A stretch of 64,000 nt of DNA, taken from Echiichthys vipera. Lineage: Eukaryota; Chordata; Actinopteri; Perciformes; Trachinidae. Location: NCBI GenBank assembly GCA_963691815.1, contig OY829650.1, forward strand, positions 8,731,027-8,795,026, written 5' to 3'. Position numbers and translations under genes: made by a program. The notes beneath the pieces were generated by a model, which saw only the letters and a program-made list of their open reading frames with translations, had not been told where the DNA came from and did not search any database. Shown here piece by piece: positions 55,331 through 64,000 of the stretch. How positions within the stretch are numbered: the first letter of the stretch is position 1; the number at the start of each line of letters is the position of its first letter.

Positions 55331-58300
55331 TTAAGACTTTGATGAAGGGCAAAACACTGCTGCTATTGCACAAACTCAACCGTATTGACCCCTTTATCAC
55401 ATAAGGTTGGGATTTAAAGGAAAGTTCTGCAACAACTTTTCCTCTTTTTATGTGTGTGTGCGTGTGTGTGTGTGTGTGTGCGCGGGCATGTGTGTGTGTG
55501 TGTGTGTGTGTATGTGTGTGTCTGATGAGGATGTTCATATAGTGGAACAGGAAACAGTTGATTCCAATTAGCACTGGAGCTCATTTTCTGTCACATCTAG
55601 AGAAGTGTGATGACCTAGTTAAACAGCAGTTTGCAATAATTGCTGTTAATAAGCACATATAGTGGGACATGTTGTTCATGTATGTTCATAGTCTCAGCTT
55701 GTTCCATATAATGACGGGAAATTGCAGCGTATAATTTTAAGTTTACAATAAAGGTCACTCAAATGCCATAAATGCATGTGAGCTTCCTTTTAACAGTATA
55801 AAATGACAGATTGCTGTAATAGGATGATAATATTGTGATACACATGGTGTTTGCCACTAGGTGGTGTATTTTCCTCTACTATCGAACCAAGACTGCTCGT
55901 GAGGCGATGCCAGTTATGGTGATCTATGAAGTTATCTTATATGCATGGGAATTCATGAGATATTTTTGTTACCAATGCTGATATAGAGTCTGCTTATCAG
56001 TCTTTCTTTTTTTTTAAATCAATTCCCTTGTTGATCCCTGATCAATTTTCTGTGTGGCGATGAAGCCTACACAGGTTTTCTGCATCAGTGCAACTCTTTT
56101 ATTATCTCTGAGTCTGAACGCATAGATGAAAAAAGAGAATATTTGTCCAGCATTCTTTTTTATTTAGGTTTTCAGGTTTTTCAAAGAAAACAATCTGCTC
56201 AGCCTAACTGTGTTGCACGAATGTTATTATAAATCCATGTTTTGGACCATTCCCTCTTCTCTATGACTCCTTGTTGTTGCAAGTTTCCAGTAGCATAGAC
56301 ACATGAGTTTGACGTCATTGTTTTGCAATGCTCAACTGTCAGAAAAACATGTATTGATAAGCTCAGAGGCATTTTACTGGGACAGGTTCTTGATTATCAT
56401 ATGTGTGAAAGAGAGATTAAGAGTAAAAGGGATATATACCCAACAAACTGACAAACTATCTACCCAACGAGAGCCCACACATATGGCTCTGGTGTGCTGG
56501 TATTAATATTCCAAGTCACAATATTTTTGACTGAGCTCAGCTAGTTGGAACAAAGTCTGAACATGTTGAAGAATTGGAAGGAGCACCATTTCTTTTCTCC
56601 ATCCAAACAAAAATGTTCAGTTCTCTGTTAGGTGCGATTAAATGTCCTTGGCAGCACCATCCCTAGTTAATCAAGCATATTGGCAGTGCTTCATTTCAGA
56701 TAATTGGCATATGGACTATTTAATATGTAGGTATTAATGAGTCAGCATGACTTTTGTGATCCTTGATCATTATTCTTTTTGACACAGGCAAGGGTTATTG
56801 TTTTTTTCTTTTTACACGAGACACCATCTGCTTACGTGTTCTCTTTCTCTGATTTGTATTAATGCTGTTTCATCTTCCCATTTCTCTATCCCCCTAAACA
56901 ACAACAGTCATTTCGCATCGCAATAAGAGACCCTTGATAATCGCCTCTTTTGTGGCAAGCCAACATTGCAACATAAAAATTTAGACTAATCTCTGAAAGG
57001 CACAGATGTTCTATGAAGCTTTTGTTACTAGCATAACTAATCCTCTTTCAGATGTCATGCATACACACACAGGGAGCAGGTCGGACAAGCTATGGTGGCC
57101 TTCAGTTAACGTAAGAAACATCAAATGCCTAAAGAAATCTCGTATGTCTTTTCTGGGTTACTGGCAGTGTAACATAACAGACTCCGTGGAACGAAGGACC
57201 TGCTCCCTAAGTATATATGGAGGGCGGACATATTGGCCTTTTAAAATCTGATGCCAAGGAAAGAAAAAATGATGCATTGTCAGGAGAGAAGTCTCAAGGC
57301 TAAAAAAAAGTTGGAAAAATAGGCTACTACAAAAATGAAGACAACTCATAAAACCCCTCAAAATGGCAAATTGTCTTTTCAAGAGTTCAGTTTTTATATG
57401 GACTAAACAACATAGTAATTACTGAGCTTCAAAGGTGCTTGCACAATACATGCTGGCTGTTAGGCTAATTTTATTGGCGTTGGACAAAGCCAGGCTAGCT
57501 GTTCCCTTGTTTCCAGTTTGTATGCTAAGCTTAGCTAACTGGCTGTAGCTTCACATTTATACCCTCAGCAAGAAACATGAGTGACAAAATGTCAAACTAT
57601 TGTTTCGAGTTATATAAACCAATAGACACTTGTGAAACTTAGCGTCTAACAATGTGACATTGCTTGCAGGTTCGGGCAAATTTAAAAGTCAGTAAGCAAG
57701 CTACATTTATAGCCTTTTGTTCAAGACAGGGTTGTTTAATTTGGATTGCTAACCTTGCTATCTATGCTAAAGCAAGCAAAATCTAAATGCAACACGCTTT
57801 TGATAATTAGCTGGTAATGATGATTTCCGATGACTATATGTTATCTAAATCGTAGTCTATTTGCTATGTCTGCTTAGAATGTACAGCATTTAGTGCATTT
57901 GTTATTTTTTTTGTTCGTATCTCCTGGGCGGCACTCAGCTGTTTTTGCTCATGTTTTATTCAAAGGTGTTCCAGATATTTGCTTTCTAAATTCATGTAAA
58001 TGGTAGTCAAATCAATTTGGATGACACCTAACATGGTAGACTAGCAGTGTGCTGAAGTTCAACTAAAATGCTCATTCTCGTTCTAAAACTAGAACAAGAC
58101 TTTTTTTTTTTTTACTTAAATGTTTTCAATGATTGAGACAAGTCCAAAATAGGATTAATTGCTAAAAAGGGACTAAAACTAAAAACGATATGATGTATAC
58201 CCACATGGACTTTTGATCTCAGTCTACAATATCTAAAAGTAGCTGACAAAAGTCCCTGAACAGGCATGCTATGTGTCAGCATCCCAGCATTTTCAGCATG

Positions 58301-58379
58301 AGGCGAGAAATGAAAGAGAGGAGAGAGTTCAGGCCACAGAATGACATGCTGGTGTAGACTACTTTGGACCACCAACAAT
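55331..58379. other. tirap 3' UTR and intergenic DNA
   Basis: It holds an impure (TG)n tract at 55451-55522, a possible AATAAA at 55747-55752, and a stretch around 57430-57640 (TTTGTATGCTAAGCTTAGCT) that resembles a common fish interspersed repeat. No coding gene is recognised. Confidence 0.45.
55451..55522. repeat. Imperfect (TG)n microsatellite
   Basis: TG repeats broken by CG and GCGGGCATG, about 120 bp after the tirap stop, probably inside its 3' UTR. Confidence 0.95.
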
Positions 58380-58451
58380 ATGGAAAAGCACTCGGTTTCC
58401 ATGGTGGTCTCTATGGGCGTGGCGGTACTGACCTGGACATTTCTATCTGTG
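58380..58451 (+). other. Possible signal-peptide exon (unassigned)
   Basis: ATG at 58380 opens a 24-codon frame with a hydrophobic core (VSMVVSMGVAVLTWTFLSV) that runs directly into GTGAGT at 58452, a good donor, in phase 0. No partner exon was found in the window. Chance remains likely. Confidence 0.2.
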
Positions 58452-60657
58452 GTGAGTAAATTCAGCTTGCCGTGCAATAGTGAAGCACAAGCTGGGTTAA
58501 TTAAAGGAGAGCCGGAGATCCGAACATTTTATTGGGTTTTTAGTGAATGCACACCATACAGTGCAATAAGACACGAGAAGGCTGCAAGTCAAATGCAACA
58601 GCAAAATGGCTTCACACACAATATGAAACATGAGTTCTAAACACTTATCTCTATTAACTAATCCATAGCAGCACTATTTGTACATGGGTGAGCATCAGAA
58701 AAGTGTATATGTCTATGGGGTTTCTATTATGTTTGTTTTGTATGCATTTTTATGGTGCTGAGAGGGAAAATCATTTTGTTGTAGAATAAAGATTTGATCT
58801 GAGCTAAACTGAAAGTCAGTTGAAAAATAAAAGACCCAAGTATCTCCATCTTTTATAAGATTTTATTTGGCAAATTTTGAGAAAAAAAGTGCCTCTTCCA
58901 TGTCCGCAAGATAAGTGGCTCTCTCCTATTTTCTGCATTTGGTGCAGACTGAGTAAACAGTACCCATTACATGCATGACCTAAGGACAGCCTGACTTGAT
59001 AATGAAATGCTGCAGTGGAATTAGTAGGCTTGTAAATGAGTGATGCACGCAGGCTCTCTCTGAATATTTACAGAACCCCAACTTTGTCCTTGGTCCAGAG
59101 CCAGCAAACATTTGCTCATGGTGTAATCTTAAGGTTTACTTTTGTGCAAAACAATTTTGTTGCCAGCAGATATGTTAGAGGATACATTGGTTATTCACAA
59201 TCTAATAAAGCATCGTCAGTTTAAAAAGAAGAATTAAGTGTGTTTTTCTCAATGAACTGAAGAGAAATAGACTTATTTATTGGACTTTAAGTCTTTAGTG
59301 TACTAATAAAATAGCCATGGTTACAGTGAATACATTGCATTTCTCTTGTAAATGTATCCTCTGTATGCAGCCTGCTAGAATATCACTCAAGTTGTCCCTG
59401 AGTTACAGCCTGTTATCTCCTTTACAAACAGAGATACACAAAAATCACAGCCAACAGCAACAAGCCTCTCCAGGTGTTGGTGCCTATGAGGGAAACACAC
59501 AGTCCCATTAAGCAGAGATAGAGCGAATCATCATAATTAGCTGAAGATCACTGACATGGAAGAAGTTCATTAACCTGTGCACTTCAACACAACCACCATC
59601 CGCTTCAGCCCCGGGAAGCCTACATTTACGCAGCTATGGTATTTGGATGTGTCTGGATCTGCCTGGATCCATCATTATGGATGAACATTTTAATGCACAC
59701 ATCCCATTCCTGCTTTACTGTGGGCACTGACAAAAAAAGACACACAGTTCCCATAATTACCAAGCAAGTATGCAGCATACGGCTTTGGTCAAAAAGCTGG
59801 ATTTTGTAATACCTTCCTAAAGCCAAAGGTACACTGTAAACACAGCAAGAGTAACTACACTTCAGTTGGCTCTGGATGCACTGTAGGTTCTTTGGCATGA
59901 TCAAGGGCCTGCAGATTCTCAGGGATCAATGTGCCTTCCTAATAGACACAGCCTTATACTGTAAACAAAAACAAAGATGCAGAAGTTAAAGCTTGATAAC
60001 AATGAACCATGGTTTATAAGAGTAAGACTGCTCAACAAGCTGGGGGAGATATGAATAATTTGGTAAAGCATCTGATTTTGTGTTCACTAGTTCACTATTC
60101 TTCTCTGCATAGGTGAGTAGTGAAACCCAATACCTAGTTAATATTTAACAGACATTCTACACAGGATGGTAGAATCTGGAGTTAATTTAGTTCCCAGTTA
60201 TGTAAACTAATTACATTTACTCAAGTAGGCTACTGGAAGGAAGTACATGTTTGACTTGTGTGCTGTACTTGAGTAACTCCATTCCAAGTTCAACTTTCAT
60301 TTCACTTATTTGACATGTTTAGTTACTTTTCAGATTCAGATTATGGATACAAAATATAATCAACAAATACATTATGATGATGTATGCGCAACAATCCAAA
60401 TAAAGCCTGTTGTACATAACAATCCCATATGTATTACAGCACCCTTTGCACTCTGCCCTATGATCATGTATATACTTATATATATCTGTGCATCATAGTT
60501 AAATGTGTAAGTTTAACTTTGTTAGTTTTTGTTATCCTTGTTTTTAGCTGTTTGTCTATTTGTTTGTAAATTGATAATGAAGTAGCCAATACATTGATGC
60601 TATTGTGTACTTTTACTTGTAACAGAGCTGAGTACCTCTTCCACCCTGTGTCTGTGT
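58452..60657. other. Intergenic DNA containing duplicated block D1
   Basis: No gene is seen. 59407-59660 is the first copy of a duplicated block. 60215-60650 has GTACTTGAGTAACTCCATTCC-type text resembling a common fish repeat. Confidence 0.4.
59407..59660 (+). repeat. Diverged duplicated block D, copy 1
   Basis: It matches 60658-60916 in order and orientation through separate islands: CTGTTATCT, AAATCACAGCCAACAGCAA, CAGGTGTTG, AATCATCA, GATCAC, TAACCTGTG, CTTCAA and ATGGTATTTGGAT. The islands are intact while the text between has drifted. Confidence 0.7.
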
Positions 60658-60916
60658 TTCACTCTGTTATCTGTTACACTCAGAGGTTTTTAAAAAAAAA
60701 AAAAAAAAATCACAGCCAACAGCAAAGTCTTTCCAGATGTTGCCTCTGGGATAAAAGTCCAGTTTGAGGCGGACTGAGAAGGCATGGGGCAAATCATCAC
60801 AATAAACACGAGATCACAGGGAACGGTTCGATAACCTGTGCTCTTCAAGTTCAACGCCAGCAGCGCCGTCAGGTTTCAGCGTGTACATTTGTACAGGCAT
60901 GGTATTTGGATCTGTT
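60658..60916 (+). repeat. Diverged duplicated block D, copy 2
   Basis: Second copy of the 59407 block, interrupted by a poly-A run at 60692-60709. It leads into the CG-richer region with NRF1-like and E-box motifs at about 60.93 kb. Confidence 0.7.
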
Positions 60917-61143
60917 CTCTCCAGTGCGCGTACCCACGTGCGCATGCGTCCCTGCGTTGGGAGAAAAGGGAACGCGCTGTAACAGAAAGCGGTGCAGTAA
61001 ACCGCTATATGTGCCTGCAGACTTCATACCACCAACTGTAAACTACCCTGTGGTTTGCGTGTACGCTTCTTGTTTCCGCCACATTATTCCGAGGGATGAA
61101 CTTTGATGCTCACATCACATCAGTGCCTCTACCCGGGTGTGTG

Positions 61144-61181
<38 letters not shown>

Positions 61182-61329
61182 TGTGTGCGCTGCAGGCAGA
61201 CGCATAGTTCTCGTTTTCCCACGCAGTGTGTGTCATTAAAAGCAACGCGAACTTGGTTGCAACATCTTACAGTACAGTACAACAGGCTCGCTCCACGGAT
61301 TAAAGCTCATCCGTCGGGCAGCGCTGCTG
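60917..61329 (+). promoter_or_regulatory. Possible promoter and first non-coding exon of an unseen downstream gene
   Basis: An E-box CACGTG overlaps an NRF1-like GTGCGCATGCG (60935-60948), CG dinucleotides are enriched for this window, and the segment ends in GCTGCTG/GTAAGTAAG at 61330, a near-consensus donor. Nothing downstream in the window pairs with it convincingly. Confidence 0.4.
61137..61174. repeat. (GT)n microsatellite
   Basis: About 38 bp of GT with one GC, inside the putative first exon and promoter region. Confidence 0.9.
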
Positions 61330-61528
61330 GTAAGTAAGACCCTTTTCGAGCTAACGTAGAGCAGACTGTGTGTGTTTTCTACATGACTGCAGGGAAGCAT
61401 GGGACACCGCTGATCCGCTGCAAGTCACTTCATTGGATCATATGAGATCAAATTTAATTTGGCTGGCACGAACCTTGATTTGTAGCTATTTGTGTCAGTG
61501 GGATTACTTCTTTTCTTGCGATGGGTCT

Positions 61529-61593
61529 GATAGACAGACAGACAGACAGATAGATAGATAGATAGAGAGATAGATAGGTAGATAGATAGATAT

Positions 61594-61626
<33 letters not shown>

Positions 61627-61655
61627 CATATAGATATATAGACATATAGATAGAT

Positions 61656-61686
<31 letters not shown>

Positions 61687-61687
61687 C

Positions 61688-61722
<35 letters not shown>

Positions 61723-61790
61723 CAGATAGATAGATAGATAGATAGATAGGTAGACAGATAGATAGACATATAGATAGATAGATAGATAGG

Positions 61791-61829
<39 letters not shown>

Positions 61830-61847
61830 GTAGATAGGTAGACAGAC

Positions 61848-61908
<61 letters not shown>
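61529..61908. repeat. (GATA)n satellite tract
   Basis: About 380 bp of GATA units with GACA, GGTA and ATATA variants. Long YLSI-repeat ORFs on the minus strand are by-products of the tetranucleotide repeat. Confidence 0.98.
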
Positions 61909-63697
61909 CTGAAGACTGGGGTGGAAAGACTTGGCTGAATCATGTTTGTGAATGGAGAATAAGGAGCTTAATTGGTATTGTTGCATTAATAACATAGTAA
62001 CACAACTGTCAACAAATCTAAATTGTTCTTGATGAATCAGCCCTGTGTGTTTCTTACTGTTTTAAAACCCAGATGTGTTTTCACATGGAATGTAGATTAA
62101 CACATTTGACTGAAAATGATGCCTTTAGTTAGTTTCAGATGTGTACCTTTGCAATAGAGTTGATGATGTTGTATTCAATGGTGCTTTGTAATATTGGTTC
62201 ACATGTGAACTTGAAGCAAACTGGTTGACAGATCCCCCTGCAGCAGCAGTGCCTCTGCTGGGAAACTCTCGTCCTTGAATCAATCAGATTGCAGTCTGCC
62301 TTTAGTCAAACACACGTTTACCCCAATGTGACAACAAATGGATATTATGGAAAGAGTTTTTCTTATTTACGTCTCTCAACCTTATAAGTGATGTATTGTC
62401 CTTAGGTGGGGTACCTGAAAAAAAAACACATGTTAGTTTAACAGCGCTCAACCTGAAAAAAGAACTACATTAAAGTCATTGGAAAGGTCACTTAGTTCAG
62501 TCTGGGTTATAGGTCTGGGGGCTTCATCCTGCACTTCACTCTACCAAGAAAGCCGTCTTATGTGATGAGGTCCCTGTTCCTGTCTGGCATTGTGCCACTG
62601 ATCTTCACTGCTGAACCAGGACAGTGCATGTTACACCATAAAACACGATCCGCCAGAGTTGCAGAGTGGAAAGCGAATCTTGATCAAACTTGTTTGTGGA
62701 AGGCAAAGCATTTGCGAAGTTAGCCACAATGAGGTCTGATGTCACAGCATAGGGTCGACCCAGAAATGTGACAGTACCCATATTAACCAAACTGGATAGA
62801 ATGGTTTCAAAAATGTTATTTGAGATCAGGGAGAATTATATGGATTACTGATCCATTGCCACAAACTCCCCTTTTGGATTACTGTTTCTTGTTAGTGTGA
62901 TTTCTGTTAAACTTACATTTGTTTGGCACAACCTTTGATTGTAAATGAGTGTCAGGATCGATGACACCTTTCTGGAAAAAAAGCAAAGAAAATATTAAAC
63001 CTTGATAGAATAGATTATCAGATGCCAAAATATGATTAAATTAGTAAAGTATTATCAGGTAAAAATATGGAATCTACATTGAAGCCTGACAGAAAGTACT
63101 TGCTATATTTGGACAAAAAAACTTACAGATTATATAAAGTATCCTTAAAGTGAAATGTACTATGTAATCATCTCATGTGATTTCACACTTTTAATCTGAA
63201 GTCGACACTTTCTTCCTCCTCTCCCCTCTGCTCTTTCTCTCAGCCTCTTTCTCAAGCTCACCGCTCAATTGCTGAAGGTCAACTGTAATATATTTTTGTG
63301 TTGCAGTACAAGAATAAAAAAAAAAACAGAAAGACGATGAAAAATGTGTATTTTTACTGATCTTATAATGTATTTTAATGGGGCTATGGGGGCATTAAAT
63401 CCATATATTCAATGGTTTATTGTGGCACAGACTCACATAACATGCATTCTTACATTGCTTTCTCCTTGAAGGGCCTCTTGTCTGCCCTGTATTACCATCT
63501 GAAGCTGGTAGTAGACCATCTGTAGTGACAAAAGAGTATTTTATGTATCACCTTGGAAGTCTAACTTTGACAGATTATAGAGAATGAGAGCGGTGTGTTG
63601 GAATGACAAATGCGTAATACAGAAAGTAACATCTGTCCATTACAATATGCAATACACATAGATAGCATAGCACTAATTTTATTGGACTGCATTTTAG
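61909..63697. other. Intergenic or intronic DNA, no gene seen
   Basis: Ordinary AT-rich sequence. The longest ORF (62605-62790, minus) has no recognised domain and no good splice context. Confidence 0.4.
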
Positions 63698-63714
63698 AGA
63701 TAGATAGATAGATG

Positions 63715-63781
<67 letters not shown>

Positions 63782-63791
63782 TGATAGATAG
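63698..63791. repeat. (GATA)n microsatellite
   Basis: About 94 bp of nearly pure GATA, a second tract 1.8 kb after the first. Confidence 0.97.
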
Positions 63792-64000
63792 TTAGTGAAT
63801 TTGTTTCTTTTTAGAAATAAAATAAAATCCCAGGGTAATTTTCGGGGACCATGACTTTACTGGTGATATTCCATTAAATACAGAATTGGTTTTAGTATTA
63901 TTTTGTTCAGTTTCACTTCTCCTATTTCAGACCTATTCCCTACATCTAGATTAGAAGTCCAAGATCGTCCTCCCATACGCTGCTCACCATCTCAAGACTG

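Noticed and set aside
61529..61908. Possible CRISPR-like array
   Set aside because: The units are 4 bp and continuous; there are no unique spacers and the genome is eukaryotic.
61425..61995. Minus-strand ORFs of up to 172 aa with YLSI repeats
   Set aside because: They follow from the (GATA)n tetranucleotide tract. No start context or conserved domain.

Overview
The window is nuclear DNA of a teleost fish, probably a spiny-rayed (percomorph) one. This rests on AT-rich sequence, spliced genes whose exons all join in frame at GT/AG borders, long (GT)n and (GATA)n microsatellites, Tc1-like transposons, a tRNA-derived SINE and typical fish LINE tails. There are no operons, CRISPR arrays, rRNA genes or functional tRNA genes. 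I resolved six protein-coding genes to exon level by hand.

Layout. 34-14739 (minus): a glb1l2-like family-35 beta-galactosidase. Sixteen exons are present and the 3' end runs off the left edge. 16594-22984 (plus): a second glb1l2-like gene, head-to-head with the first, with the same intron positions and phases. 24516-30212 (plus): ilvbl, an ER-anchored thiamine-diphosphate 2-hydroxyacyl-CoA lyase, 14 exons, 626 aa. About 33.96-43.43 kb (plus): fam118b, a SIR2-like protein, 353 aa with a distant last exon. 45736-51284 (minus): srpra, the signal-recognition-particle receptor alpha GTPase, 14 exons, 651 aa, tail-to-tail with fam118b. 53530-55330 (plus): tirap, the TIR adaptor of Toll-like receptors, 260 aa. 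55.3-64 kb has no confident coding gene, but a possible promoter and first exon lie near 60.9-61.33 kb and a possible signal-peptide exon at 58.38 kb.

The genes do not form a pathway. The left half holds glycosidase paralogues and a lipid alpha-oxidation lyase. The right half (fam118b, srpra, tirap) matches a block I know from human 11q24.

No wholly new system is visible. The best leads are: (1) the plus-strand galactosidase paralogue seems to have lost its N-terminal membrane anchor and has Thr for Asn in the family HGGTNFG motif; (2) a Tc1-like element ends 28 bp before the tirap TIR-exon acceptor; (3) a split tandem duplication flanks the fam118b promoter; (4) an AT-rich inverted-repeat element occurs twice, one copy carrying a nested LINE fragment next to the srpra promoter; (5) a diverged duplicated ~255-bp block lies upstream of the putative promoter at 61 kb.
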